From NCBI RefSeq assembly GCF_026184235.1, contig NZ_CP110806.1, forward strand, positions 1,054,001-1,118,000: a stretch of 64,000 bases of DNA, given 5' to 3'. The position numbers and the translations under genes were made by a program. Below the pieces are notes generated by a model that was not told the DNA's origin, ran no database searches, and saw only the letters and a program-made list of their open reading frames with translations. Shown here one piece after another: positions 39,052 through 48,062 of this stretch. This DNA comes from Cellulomonas sp. S1-8 (GTDB lineage: Bacteria; Actinomycetota; Actinomycetes; Actinomycetales; Cellulomonadaceae). Position 1 is the first letter of the stretch; every line of letters starts with the position of its first letter.

Positions 39052-40031
39052 CCGGCATCATCAGGCACGACGGGGAGAAGCGCCTGGTGGTGGCCTCCGG
39101 CCGAGCGCACCCCGAGCTCGCGCAGGACGTGGCACGGGCGCTGGACATCGAGCTGCTGCCGACCACCGCGTACGACTTCGCCAACGGCGAGATCTACGTG
39201 CGGTTCGGGGAGTCGGTCCGCGGGTCCGACGCGTTCGTCCTGCAGTCGCACTGCGCGCCGATCAACCAGTGGATCATGGAGCAGCTGCTCATGGTCGACG
39301 CCCTGAAGCGCGCCTCGGCCAAGACCATCACCGTGATCGCGCCGTTCTACGGGTACGCCCGGCAGGACAAGAAGCACCGCGGGCGCGAGCCCATCTCGGC
39401 GCGGCTCATGGCCGACCTGTTCCTCACCGCCGGTGCCGACCGCCTCATGAGCGTCGACCTGCACGCCGCGCAGACGCAGGGGTACTTCGACGGGCCGGTC
39501 GACCACCTGTGGGCGCAGCCGATCCTCGTCGACTACGTGCGCACGCGCGTCGACACGTCGAACGTCACGGTCGTCTCGCCCGACGCCGGTCGCATCCGCG
39601 TCGCCGAGCAGTGGGCCGCGAAGCTCGGCGGCGGCCCGCTCGCCTTCGTCCACAAGACGCGCGACATCCGCAGCCCCAACAAGGCGGTCGCCAACCGGGT
39701 CGTCGGCGACGTCGAGGGCAAGAGCTGCGTGATCGTCGACGACCTCATCGACACGGCCGGCACGATCGCCGGTGCCGTCCGGGTGGTGCTCGACGCGGGC
39801 GCCAAGGACGTCATCGTCGCCGCGACGCACGGCGTGCTGTCGGACCCCGCCGTCGAGCGCCTGCAGCAGTGCGGCGCGCGCGAGGTCATCATCACCGACA
39901 CCCTGCCGATCGCCGAGGACCGCCGGTTCCCGCAGCTCACGGTCCTGTCGATCGCTCCGCTGCTCGCCCGCGCGATCCGCGAGGTGTTCGACGACGGCTC
40001 GGTGACGTCCCTGTTCGACGGGAACGCCTGA
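39048..40031 (+). CDS. prs: Ribose-phosphate pyrophosphokinase
   Basis: 327 residues, class I PRPP synthase. [43 protein letters not shown] (catalytic and ATP-binding), [12 protein letters not shown], and the PRPP loop [16 protein letters not shown]. Supplies PRPP for nucleotides, His, Trp and arabinan precursors. glmU-prs coupling (4-bp overlap) is conserved in actinobacteria. Confidence 0.97.
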   Translation: MTGIIRHDGEKRLVVASGRAHPELAQDVARALDIELLPTTAYDFANGEIYVRFGESVRGSDAFVLQSHCAPINQWIMEQLLMVDALKRASAKTITVIAPFYGYARQDKKHRGREPISARLMADLFLTAGADRLMSVDLHAAQTQGYFDGPVDHLWAQPILVDYVRTRVDTSNVTVVSPDAGRIRVAEQWAAKLGGGPLAFVHKTRDIRSPNKAVANRVVGDVEGKSCVIVDDLIDTAGTIAGAVRVVLDAGAKDVIVAATHGVLSDPAVERLQQCGAREVIITDTLPIAEDRRFPQLTVLSIAPLLARAIREVFDDGSVTSLFDGNA

Positions 40032-40032
40032 C

Positions 40033-40692
40033 GTGTCGCACGACGAGCGCGGTGACGGCGGCCGCCGCGGCGGCGTGACCGTGCGCGGCGCGGGCGCCGC
40101 GGAGGCGGTGCCGGACGTCGTCGTCGCCGACCTCGGCACCGAGGTGCGGGCGCCGGACGTCAGCGCCGCGCTGCGGGACGCGACCGACGCCCTTGCGGCC
40201 GTCCGCGCCGCGCTGCGCGCCGCGGGCGTCGAGGACCGCGCCGTGCGCACCGGCAGCACGTCCACGTGGACCGAGCAGACCGGGCCCGACGGCGAGGGCC
40301 TGCGAGTCGTCGCGCACCTCGGGCTGGTCGTCACGCTGCGGGACGTCGCCACGGCCGGCGACGTGATCGGCGGGGCCCTGGCCGCGGGTGGCGCGCACGT
40401 GCGCCTGGGCGGCCTGCGGCTCGTCGTCAGCGACCCCGGACCGGCGCAGACCCGCGCGCGCGAGGCCGCGTGGCAGGACGCCGCGGCGAAGGCCGAGCAC
40501 CTCGCCGCCCTGGCCGGGCGCCCGCTGGGCCGCGTGCTGTGGGTCCGGGAGGACGAGCCCGGTGGCGGGGCCACGCCCCGGTTCGCGCGTGCGGCGGTCG
40601 CCGGGGCGTTCGCGGCGCCCGTCGAGCCCGGCGAGCAGACGGTGCAGGCGGCCGTGACGGCCCGGTGGGCCTGGGCGGACGACCCCGCCTGA
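40033..40692 (+). CDS. SIMPL (DUF541) domain protein
   Basis: 219 residues starting 1 bp after prs. Predicted beta-alpha repeats of the SIMPL family: VTVRGAGAAEAVPDVVVADL at the start, VRTGSTSTWTEQ, and AREAAWQDAAAKAEHLAALAGRPLG near the C-terminus. No signal peptide is seen, unlike many SIMPL proteins. Function unknown; relatives are linked to envelope stress or signalling complexes. Confidence 0.82.
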   Translation: MSHDERGDGGRRGGVTVRGAGAAEAVPDVVVADLGTEVRAPDVSAALRDATDALAAVRAALRAAGVEDRAVRTGSTSTWTEQTGPDGEGLRVVAHLGLVVTLRDVATAGDVIGGALAAGGAHVRLGGLRLVVSDPGPAQTRAREAAWQDAAAKAEHLAALAGRPLGRVLWVREDEPGGGATPRFARAAVAGAFAAPVEPGEQTVQAAVTARWAWADDPA

Positions 40693-40993
40693 GTGGCGTC
40701 CGGCGACGTGCGCGTCGTCCGGCGGGTGTCGTCGCCGACGCCGTGTTCCGGTAGGATCGCCAGGTTGCCTCGGCGAGGGACGACGGACGGTCCACCGGTA
40801 GCACCACCTCCGGCCGGCACCGCCGGCTCCGTGATCGACTGGGTGGTCGCCTCCGCGTGCCCGTCCTGCGTCCCGCGTCGAGGCCACCGGGCCCTGTGCC
40901 CGCACCACCCGAGGAGCCCGCCGGCCCGCCGGGCCCGTCAGACCCCCGCGCCCGCGCACCACCGCGGCGCCACGTCACGCCTGAGGAGCACCC
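40693..40993 (+). promoter_or_regulatory. rplY promoter and long leader
   Basis: 301 bp without a supported gene. TAGGAT at 40752-40757 is a good -10 box; a transcript from about 40764 would have a leader of about 230 nt ending in GAGGAGC before GTG 40994. The leader contains GCCTCGGCGAGG and CCGGCCGGCACCGCCGG, both self-complementary. A regulatory role (attenuation or ribosomal protein feedback) is possible but not shown. Confidence 0.5.
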
Positions 40994-41614
40994 GTGTCCG
41001 AGATCAAGCTCGCCGCCATCCCCCGCACCGAGTTCGGCAAGGGCGCAGCGCGCCGCCTGCGCCGCACCAACCACATCCCCGCCGTCCTGTACGGGCACGG
41101 CACCGACCCGCTGCACGTGGCGCTCCCGGGCCACGAGACGATGCTCGCGCTGAAGCACTCCAACGCGCTGTACTCGATCGAGCTCGACGGGGTCACGACC
41201 CTCGCGATCGTCAAGGACGTCCAGCGCGACGTCGTGCGCCAGATCATCGAGCACGTCGACCTCCTCATCGTGAAGAAGGGCGAGAAGGTCACCGTCGACG
41301 TCCCCGTCCACGTGGTGGGTGAGTCCTACCCCGGCACGATCCACGTCGTCGAGACGCAGAACCTGTCCCTCGAGGCCGAGGCCACGCACCTGCCGCAGTT
41401 CGTCGAGGTGTCGATCGAGGGCCTGGTCGCCGGCGCGACGGTCACCGCCGGTGACGTCGTCCTGCCGCAGGGCGCGACGCTCCTGAGCGACGCCGACCTC
41501 ACGGTCGTCGCCGTCAGCGTCCCGCAGGCGTCCGCCGCCGACGTCGCCGCCGACGAGGCCGTCGCCGACCTCGCCGCGAAGCAGTCGGCCGAATCGGCCG
41601 CCGAGAGCCTCTGA
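40994..41614 (+). CDS. rplY: 50S ribosomal protein L25/general stress protein Ctc
   Basis: 206 residues: N-terminal 5S-rRNA-binding L25 domain ([22 protein letters not shown], about 13-34) and the C-terminal TL5/Ctc beta domain ([38 protein letters not shown]). An Ala/Asp/Glu-rich tail ends the protein. Followed by a strong hairpin and then pth, the conserved order. Confidence 0.96.
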   Translation: MSEIKLAAIPRTEFGKGAARRLRRTNHIPAVLYGHGTDPLHVALPGHETMLALKHSNALYSIELDGVTTLAIVKDVQRDVVRQIIEHVDLLIVKKGEKVTVDVPVHVVGESYPGTIHVVETQNLSLEAEATHLPQFVEVSIEGLVAGATVTAGDVVLPQGATLLSDADLTVVAVSVPQASAADVAADEAVADLAAKQSAESAAESL

Positions 41615-41632
41615 GCCTGCGCCGCACGTCCC

Positions 41633-41664
41633 GACGCCCGGTACCGTCCTCGGTGCCGGGCGTC
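41633..41664 (+). terminator. Hairpin terminator after rplY
   Basis: GACGCCCGGTACCG (41633-41646), loop TCCT, CGGTGCCGGGCGTC (41651-41664): 14-bp stem with one G-T wobble. Followed by CGTCGTA rather than a T-run. Confidence 0.75.
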
Positions 41665-41765
41665 GTCGTACCCCCGTCGGCCTGACGACCGACACCCGTG
41701 CCCCCGCCCGCCGGCACGACCGCACCCCGTCCCCCGGCACGACCGCACCCCTGGAGGACCGCCCC

Positions 41766-42386
41766 GTGAGCGACGGACCCTGGCTCGTCGTCGGCCTCGG
41801 GAACCCCGGCGCGCCGTACGCGGGCAATCGGCACAACGTCGGCCAGATGGTGCTCGACGAGCTCGCGCGTCGCGCGGGTGCTGCGTTCGCCACGCGCGGC
41901 GGCGGCCTGCTCGGCCGGCGCCCGCAGGCCGCGACCGCGGAGACCCGCCTGGGCACGCTGCCCGGGGGGGTGCCCGGCCCGCGGGTCGTCCTCGCCAAGC
42001 CGACGACGTACATGAACGTGTCCGGCGGCCCCGTGGCGGCACTGGCGCGCTACCACGACGTCCCCGTCGAGCGGGTCGTCGTCGTGCACGACGAGCTCGA
42101 CATCCCGTTCGCGGACGTGCGGCTCAAGCGCGGCGGCGGCGAGGGTGGCCACAACGGCCTGCGGGACACCAGCAAGGCGCTCGGCAGCAAGGAGTACGTG
42201 CGCGTGCGCGTCGGCGTCGGTCGGCCCCCCGGCCGTCAGGACCCCGCGGACTTCGTGCTCAAGGACTTCTCCGGGCCGGAGAAGAAGGACCTGCCGTGGC
42301 TGGTCGACCGTGCCGCGGACGCGGTCGAGGCCGTCGTCCTCGAGGGCCTGCAGGCCGCGCAGCTGCGCTTCCACACCAAGGCCTGA
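41766..42386 (+). CDS. pth: Peptidyl-tRNA hydrolase
   Basis: 206 residues. Releases peptides from dropped-off peptidyl-t[23 protein letters not shown] carries Asn13 and catalytic His23; [43 protein letters not shown] and [19 protein letters not shown] complete the pattern. A Gly/Pro-rich insertion of about 15 residues precedes RVVLAKP. Start GTG 41766 behind GGAGG. Confidence 0.97.
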   Translation: MSDGPWLVVGLGNPGAPYAGNRHNVGQMVLDELARRAGAAFATRGGGLLGRRPQAATAETRLGTLPGGVPGPRVVLAKPTTYMNVSGGPVAALARYHDVPVERVVVVHDELDIPFADVRLKRGGGEGGHNGLRDTSKALGSKEYVRVRVGVGRPPGRQDPADFVLKDFSGPEKKDLPWLVDRAADAVEAVVLEGLQAAQLRFHTKA

Positions 42387-42402
42387 GCCCCGAGGCGGGG
42401 CT
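42386..42402 (+). terminator. Hairpin terminator after pth
   Basis: AGCCCCG-AGG-CGGGGCT begins on the last base of the pth stop codon and is followed by TCCTCGG. 7-bp perfect stem. Confidence 0.7.
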
Positions 42403-42536
42403 TCCTCGGCGTCGTCGCGCCGTCACCCGGTCGGCCCTGCGGCACGGCGAGACGGTGGACCCGCGCGAGTGGTGTGCGTCACGAGTGTGGCGTGAGGGCG
42501 TGTACCTGGGGTGAAATCGGACAGAACGGACGCCGT

Positions 42537-42557
42537 CGGGCGATCCGCCCGTATAGC
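42537..42557 (+). promoter_or_regulatory. Promoter region of the exopolysaccharide initiating transferase
   Basis: CGGGCG-ATC-CGCCCG (42537-42551) is followed directly by TATAGC (42552-42557), a good -10 box about 40 bp before GTG 42598. GGGTGAAATC at 42509-42518 recurs at two other promoters of this locus. Confidence 0.45.
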
Positions 42558-42597
42558 CTCCGAACATCCCACAACGACGCGAACCGGGGGGCTCATT

Positions 42598-44124
42598 GTG
42601 ACCGTGACGGCCGACGGGGTACACCGACACACCGACGACGTCGACGAGCGACGGCGTCCCGCACGCCAGCCGCGACGGTCCTGGGCCTCGCCCCAGCCGT
42701 TCATCCGACGGGTCACGCCCTTCAACACCCCGGACGCGCTCACGAGCGCATGGGCCACGGTCGGCAAGGACTACGCGCGCACCTCGGCGCTGTCGGACGG
42801 CATGCTCGCGCTCGCGGTGGGTGCCCTGTCGCTGCTGCCCGCCCACGGCCTGACGCTCGGCGTGGTGCTGTGGGCGAGCCTCGGCTCGATCGCCTTCGCG
42901 GGTCTCGTCCTCGTCTTCGGCGGGTACCGGCCCGACCACCTCGGCGACGGCCCGGGGGAGCTGCAGGCCGTGCTCCGCGCCGGGCTCGCGCTCGCGGCCT
43001 CGCTCATGGCGGTCGCGTACCTGCTGCAGCTCATGGTGCCGCGGCTCGCCGTCGTCGTCGGGATCCCGGTCCTGCTCGTCCTGGCGCTCGGGCAGCGGCA
43101 CCTGCACCGCACCCGGCTGCACCGGGACCGGACCGCGGGCGCCGGCATGCGCCGCACGCTCGTCGTCGGCGACGCCGCGTCGTCCGCGCGCCTCGTCGGT
43201 GACCTCGTGCTCGCGCCGCACCACGGCTACCTGCCCGTCGGCGTGTGCCTCGCCGAGCGCGACAGGGGCGCCCTCGAGGGCGTCCCGGTGCTCGGCGGCC
43301 TCGCCGACGTGGTGCAGGTCGTGGCCGACCACGCGGTCGAGACCGTCGTGGTCTCCGGCAGCGAGCTCAGCGGTGACGCGCTGCGTCGCCTGAGCTGGGC
43401 CCTCGGCCGCGCCGGCGCCCAGCTGGTCGTGGCGCCCGACATCGTCGAGGTCTCCCGCCCGCGCCTGACGGTGCGGCCGACGGCCGGGCTGTCGCTGCTC
43501 GAGGTCGAGGTCGGCGCGCCGCGCCACCGGCTGCTCGTCAAGTCGGTGCTCGACCGCACGTTCGGGTTCCTGCTGCTGATGGCGGCGTCGCCCGTCATCG
43601 GGGCGGCGGCCCTCGCGGTCGCCACGACGTCGCCCGGCGGCGCGTTCTACCGCCAGGAGCGCGTCGGCCTGGACGGCACGACGTTCACGATGTGGAAGCT
43701 GCGGTCGATGTACATCGACGCCGAGGAGCGTCGCCGTGCGCTGCTCGAGAAGTCCGACCGCGACGGCCTGATGTTCAAGATGCGCGAGGACCCGCGGGTC
43801 ACGCGCGTCGGCAGGATCCTGCGCCGCTACTCGGTCGACGAGCTGCCGCAGCTCATCAACGTCGTGCTCGGCGACATGTCGCTCGTCGGTCCGCGCCCGC
43901 CGCTGCTGTCCGAGGTCTCCCAGTACGCCGACCCGGTCGGTCGTCGGCTGCACGTGCGCCCCGGCGTCACGGGCCTGTGGCAGGTCAGCGGCCGCGCGGA
44001 CCTCAGCTGGGACGAGTCCGTCCGGCTGGACCTGCGGTACGTCGACAACTGGTCGGTCGCGATGGACCTCACGATCCTGTGGAAGACCGGGCGCGCCGTC
44101 GTGCGGGGCTCGGGGGCCTACTGA
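42598..44124 (+). CDS. Polyprenyl-phosphate sugar-1-phosphate transferase (exopolysaccharide initiation, WbaP/CpsE type)
   Basis: 508 residues from GTG 42598; an in-frame GTG at 42511 would add 29 residues, but it lies before the -10 box. Four or five N-terminal helices, a cytoplasmic CoA-binding-like domain (RTLVVGDAASSARLVGDLVL), then the phosphoglycosyltransferase domain: a hydrophobic anchor, FYRQERVGLDGTTFTMWKLR, RVGRILRRYSVDELPQLINV, LGDMSLVGPRPP with the catalytic Asp-Glu pair, and RPGVTGLWQVSGR. Starts the lipid-linked repeat unit at the inner membrane. First gene of the polysaccharide locus. Confidence 0.94.
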   Translation: MTVTADGVHRHTDDVDERRRPARQPRRSWASPQPFIRRVTPFNTPDALTSAWATVGKDYARTSALSDGMLALAVGALSLLPAHGLTLGVVLWASLGSIAFAGLVLVFGGYRPDHLGDGPGELQAVLRAGLALAASLMAVAYLLQLMVPRLAVVVGIPVLLVLALGQRHLHRTRLHRDRTAGAGMRRTLVVGDAASSARLVGDLVLAPHHGYLPVGVCLAERDRGALEGVPVLGGLADVVQVVADHAVETVVVSGSELSGDALRRLSWALGRAGAQLVVAPDIVEVSRPRLTVRPTAGLSLLEVEVGAPRHRLLVKSVLDRTFGFLLLMAASPVIGAAALAVATTSPGGAFYRQERVGLDGTTFTMWKLRSMYIDAEERRRALLEKSDRDGLMFKMREDPRVTRVGRILRRYSVDELPQLINVVLGDMSLVGPRPPLLSEVSQYADPVGRRLHVRPGVTGLWQVSGRADLSWDESVRLDLRYVDNWSVAMDLTILWKTGRAVVRGSGAY

Positions 44125-44140
44125 CCCCCGTGCCGCCGCG

Positions 44141-45328
44141 TCACGCGCCCGGGTCCGCCGGGCGCACGCGCAGGGCGGCGACGACCAGCACGAGGGACCG
44201 GGCCACGAAGCTCGCCGAGAGGCCCGCCGCGGCCCCCTCGGGCCCGGCGACGGCAGCACCCACGGCCACGCCCACGAGCAGGACCACCGCGAACACGACG
44301 CCGACCACCGCGGCCAGGCGCGCACGGTCCTGGCCCTGCAGGATCGCGGCGAGCGGCGCCGACAGCGCGACGAACGGCATGCCGACGAGCAGCACCCGGA
44401 ACGTGTCCGCCGACGACGCGTACTGCTCGCCCATGACCAGCACCAGCAGCCACGGCGCGACGAGCGCGAGCGGGATCACGACCACCAGCGAGGCCACGCC
44501 GGCCAGCAGCAGGGGTCGCACCATGCGCCGCGACGCCGCCACGCCCACGCGCGCGGCCCGCGGCAGCACGAGCGACGCGATGGTCTGCGGCACGAGCAGC
44601 ACCGGCTGGACCAGCTTGGAGGCTGCGGCGTACGCACCGGCCGCGGCGGGCGTCAGGACGGCGGCGACGACCGCCGTGTCGAGCATGCGCGACTGCGCCG
44701 CGACCGTGTTCCACATGTACGGCGCACCCGTGCGTACCAGCGTGCGCCACGGCACCGTCGGCCGACCCGCGAGCGGGACGAGGCGCTGCGTCATCAGCTG
44801 CGCGACCACGGCGCCCACCAGCATCGCGCCCGCGTACGACCACAGCGCGTCCAGTCCCGCCGCCAGGGCCGCGACCAGCAGCCCGACCGCGACCGCGCGG
44901 CGTGCCAGCACCGGCCAGCCCGACACCAGGACGCGGCCGTCGGCGATCGGGACGTTGAGCGCCGCGTCCGTCGTGCGCTCCACGGTCAGCGCGAGCGCGA
45001 TGAGCACCAGGGCCGCCGGCACGTCCGCGAGCGCCGCCCAGCCGCCGAGCGCGAGCGCGAGCACGACCGCCGTCAGGAGCCCCGAGACCCAGGTGAGCCG
45101 CACGGCCGACGCGACCTCGTCGGCCCGGCCCTGCGCGTGCGCCCGGGACACGAGGGTGCCCTGGCCCGCTCCGGTGGCGACCAGCACGACACCGACGACG
45201 CCGGTGACCGCGGCGACCAGTCCGAAGACCGCGGGCGAGACGTTGCGCGCCAGCAGCGCGAACAGCACGGCCTGGAGCAGCGAGGCGGTGACGCGTGAAC
45301 CCAGCAGCAGCACGAACTGACGTCCCAC
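44141..45328 (-). CDS. Polysaccharide flippase, Wzx/MATE-like (first copy)
   Basis: 395 residues from GTG 45328 (GAGGGG upstream), with 11-12 hydrophobic segments. FVLLLGSRVTASLLQAVLFA, LARNVSPAVFGLVAAVTGVV and APYMWNTVAAQSRMLDTAVV match the oligosaccharide flippase family. Likely moves lipid-linked repeat units across the membrane. Convergent with the initiating transferase (16-bp gap) and divergent from the ligase/polymerase at 45466. Confidence 0.87.
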   Translation of the reverse strand: MGRQFVLLLGSRVTASLLQAVLFALLARNVSPAVFGLVAAVTGVVGVVLVATGAGQGTLVSRAHAQGRADEVASAVRLTWVSGLLTAVVLALALGGWAALADVPAALVLIALALTVERTTDAALNVPIADGRVLVSGWPVLARRAVAVGLLVAALAAGLDALWSYAGAMLVGAVVAQLMTQRLVPLAGRPTVPWRTLVRTGAPYMWNTVAAQSRMLDTAVVAAVLTPAAAGAYAAASKLVQPVLLVPQTIASLVLPRAARVGVAASRRMVRPLLLAGVASLVVVIPLALVAPWLLVLVMGEQYASSADTFRVLLVGMPFVALSAPLAAILQGQDRARLAAVVGVVFAVVLLVGVAVGAAVAGPEGAAAGLSASFVARSLVLVVAALRVRPADPGA

Positions 45329-45465
45329 GTCCGCCCCTCGGGGTAGGCGACCGGCCGGTCCGGCGCTCGGGTGATGATCTGGCCCCGGCGACTGCGGGCC
45401 TGCACCGAGCCCGTAAGTTAGCACCGGGGCGCCCGGTGGGGCCGGGACGATCGGGAGACCACCAC

Positions 45466-46839
45466 ATGGCGGGGACGGGGCCGGGCCGCGAGACGGCGGC
45501 GCAGGTGCGGACGCGCGTGCGCGTGCTGCTCGCCGCGTGCGTCGTCGGGGCCGTCGTCGGCGGCTGGCTGCTGGCGCAGGGCGTCGCACCTGTCCTCGTC
45601 GTGGCGGCCGCGGCCGGCCCGCTGCTGCTCGCCGTCGGGCACCGCTACGGCTTCTGGTTCCTCGCCGGTGCGGTGGTGCTGCGTCCGCTCGTCGACTCGG
45701 GTGAGGTGCCGGGGGCGACCGGCGCCCTGGGTGTCGGCGTCCTGGCGCTCGGTCTGGTCGCGGCGCTGCACGACGTGCGCGCGCTCATCCTGCTCGCGCT
45801 CGCCGCCGTCCCCGTGGGCGTGGCCACGGCTGTCGGGTACCCCGCGCACGGGATGATCGCCATCGAGGAGGGCCTGCGCCTGCTGAGCGTCGTCGCCGTC
45901 GCGGCGGTCGTGCTGGCGGACCGTGCGCGTCCCACGCGGACGCGGGCCGCGCGCGTGGTGCAGGTCGCCGGCATCGTGCCGGCGCTCGTGGCGGTCCAGC
46001 AGGCCGTGACCGGGAGCGGGACGACGATCGGCACGACGATGCGCGCGTCGGGCACCCTGTCGCAGGCGAACCCCGCCGCTTTCTTCTTCACGCTGTGCGC
46101 GATCGCCTCGCTCGTCCTGGCGTTCGAGGGCACGCGTCGCCGTCTCGACCTCGCCGCCGTGGTCGGGTTCTCGGTCGCGGTCGTCACGACGGGGTCCATC
46201 ACGGGCCTGATGTCGCTCGTCCTCGGGCTCGTCCTGTGCACGGTGCTCATGCGCGGGCTGCTGTCGCGCGCGACGGGGGTGCTGCTGCTCAGCCTCGGTG
46301 TCCTGGTCCTCGGCGCGCTGGCCTCCCCCGTGGGACGGGGCCGGCTGGCGGAGTTCACCGCCGCCCCCAGCGCCGAGGCCGAGGGCAACTCGCTGCTCTG
46401 GCGGTACGAGGCGTGGGGCAAGATCATCGACGCGTGGCAGACGTCGCCCGTGACGGGCCTCGGCCTCGGGGCGACGATGCCCGGCGGGGTGCTGGTGACG
46501 AACATCCCGCACAACGAGTACCTGTGGCTGCTCGCCGAGATGGGCGTGCTCGGGCTCGGCCTGCTCGTGCTCGTCGTCCTGGCCACCGTCGGCCTGGTCC
46601 TGCGCTTCGTGCGGCAGGGCGCGGCGCGGGAGAACGCCGCGCTCGTCGTGACGCTCGTGGCCGCGACGGCGCTCAACGCGTCCGCGGACAACACGCTGCA
46701 CTTCACGCCCTCGCTGTACGCGCTCACGCTGCTGCTCGCGACGGCGTGGCGGTGCGCGAGCGTCGAGCGCGCGGTCGCGCGCGCGCTCGACCCGCCCGTC
46801 GGTCCGCCCCCCCACCTCGACCTCAGGAGAGCGCCGTGA
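45466..46839 (+). CDS. O-antigen ligase/polymerase family protein (Wzy-like, first copy)
   Basis: 457 residues, 11-12 hydrophobic segments, ATG 45466 behind GGGAG. The large periplasmic loop near residues 290-350 holds the Wzy_C pattern: SLLWRYEAWGKIIDAWQTSP, VTGLGLGATMPGG, NIPHNEYLWLLAEMGVLGL. Polymerises or ligates repeat units outside the membrane. Stop overlaps the following glycosyltransferase start. Confidence 0.88.
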   Translation: MAGTGPGRETAAQVRTRVRVLLAACVVGAVVGGWLLAQGVAPVLVVAAAAGPLLLAVGHRYGFWFLAGAVVLRPLVDSGEVPGATGALGVGVLALGLVAALHDVRALILLALAAVPVGVATAVGYPAHGMIAIEEGLRLLSVVAVAAVVLADRARPTRTRAARVVQVAGIVPALVAVQQAVTGSGTTIGTTMRASGTLSQANPAAFFFTLCAIASLVLAFEGTRRRLDLAAVVGFSVAVVTTGSITGLMSLVLGLVLCTVLMRGLLSRATGVLLLSLGVLVLGALASPVGRGRLAEFTAAPSAEAEGNSLLWRYEAWGKIIDAWQTSPVTGLGLGATMPGGVLVTNIPHNEYLWLLAEMGVLGLGLLVLVVLATVGLVLRFVRQGAARENAALVVTLVAATALNASADNTLHFTPSLYALTLLLATAWRCASVERAVARALDPPVGPPPHLDLRRAP

Positions 46840-47894
46840 CCGACGCGACCCGCCCGCTGCGCGTCATGCAGGTCCTCGACCCGCCCGACGGCACCACCCG
46901 GTACGCCGACCAGGTCGTGCGCCACCTGCCCGCCGACGTCGAGATCACGTGGTTCACGTGGCGTCGCGCGTTCACGCAGCGGTACGACGTGCTCCACGTC
47001 CACTGGCCCGAGCGTCTCGTGCGCGACGAGCGCCGCGGCGGGGTGCGGACCTGGGCCAAGCGGGCCGCCTGCCTCGCGCTGGTGGCGCGGTGCGCGCTGC
47101 TGCGCGTCGCGGTCGTGCGCACCGAGCACAACCTGGCCCCCCACGAGCCCGGGGACCGCGTCGAGTCGTGGGTCCTGGGCGCGCTGGACCGCGCGACCGC
47201 GTGGACGATCGTGCTGAACGAGGCGACGCCGGTGCGACCCGGCCGCCCGCGCACCCTGGTGCGGCTGGCGGACTACCGCGAGCCCTTCGGGGCGCACGTG
47301 CGCCCCGACCGGGTGGCCGGGCGCGTCCTGAACTTCGGCATCATCCGGGACTACAAGGGGGTCGACAGGCTCCTCGACGTCGTCCGCGAGATCCCCGACG
47401 ACGGCCTGACCCTGCGCGTCGTCGGCCGTCCCGCGACCGACCGCTGGCGGGAGGTCGTCGAGTCGGCCGCCGCCGCGGACCCGCGGGTCCGGCCCGTGCT
47501 CGACTTCGTCCCGGACGCCGAGCTGGTCGCGCACGTCGGCGAGGCCCAGCTCGTGGTGCTCCCGTACCGGGAGCTGCACAACTCCGGTGCGGTCCTGGTC
47601 CCGCTCTCGCTGGACCGCCCGGTGCTGGTCCCCCGTACCCCCACCACCGTCGACCTGCAGCACGAGGTCGGGGCGCAGTGGGTGCACCTCTACGACGGCG
47701 AGCTGACCGCCGCCGACGTGGTGTCGTCGCTCGCCGCGGCGGCGCGCATCCCCCCGGGGGAGCGGTCCGGGCTCACCGACAGGGACTGGCCGACGGTGGG
47801 CCGCCGGCACGTCGAGGTCTGGCGGGCCGCGGTCGCCGCCGTCCGTCACACCCCCGCGCCGGCGCCCGAGGACGTCCCCGCGGTGCGCGGGTGA
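46836..47894 (+). CDS. Glycosyltransferase, GT-B fold
   Basis: 352 residues, GTG start overlapping the upstream stop (GTGA). N-terminal half has YDVLHVHWPERLVRDERRGG and VVRTEHNLAPHEPGD; the C-terminal half has NFGIIRDYKGVDRLLDVVRE, LRVVGRPATDRWREVV and VLPYRELHNSGAVLVPLSLD, the donor-sugar nucleotide domain. It resembles GumK/GT4-type enzymes adding a sugar to the lipid-linked unit. Donor and acceptor unknown. Confidence 0.85.
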   Translation: MTDATRPLRVMQVLDPPDGTTRYADQVVRHLPADVEITWFTWRRAFTQRYDVLHVHWPERLVRDERRGGVRTWAKRAACLALVARCALLRVAVVRTEHNLAPHEPGDRVESWVLGALDRATAWTIVLNEATPVRPGRPRTLVRLADYREPFGAHVRPDRVAGRVLNFGIIRDYKGVDRLLDVVREIPDDGLTLRVVGRPATDRWREVVESAAAADPRVRPVLDFVPDAELVAHVGEAQLVVLPYRELHNSGAVLVPLSLDRPVLVPRTPTTVDLQHEVGAQWVHLYDGELTAADVVSSLAAAARIPPGERSGLTDRDWPTVGRRHVEVWRAAVAAVRHTPAPAPEDVPAVRG

Positions 47895-47933
47895 ACGTCG
47901 CGTCGCCCTCCTCCTGTGCTGCGTCCCGCTGTG

Positions 47934-47939
47934 TAGCAT
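47934..47939 (+). promoter_or_regulatory. Candidate -10 box of the chain-length gene
   Basis: TAGCAT in the 168-bp gap before ATG 48063; predicted leader of about 115 nt ending in GGAAGGGTCTGCG. No clear -35. Confidence 0.35.
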
Positions 47940-48062
47940 CACTCGGCGGGCCGGTCGCCCGCTGGGTGTCGACCTGCCCGCCCCCACACCGTCGTCGGAA
48001 CCGTCCTTCCGTCGTCGGGCAGTGGTGGTCACCGACTCGGCCGACCAACGGAAGGGTCTGCG

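Noticed and set aside
40693..41322. Gene overlapping the rplY leader and 5' end
   Set aside because: The frame reads Arg/Pro-rich text and then runs out of frame through rplY; no ribosome-binding site.
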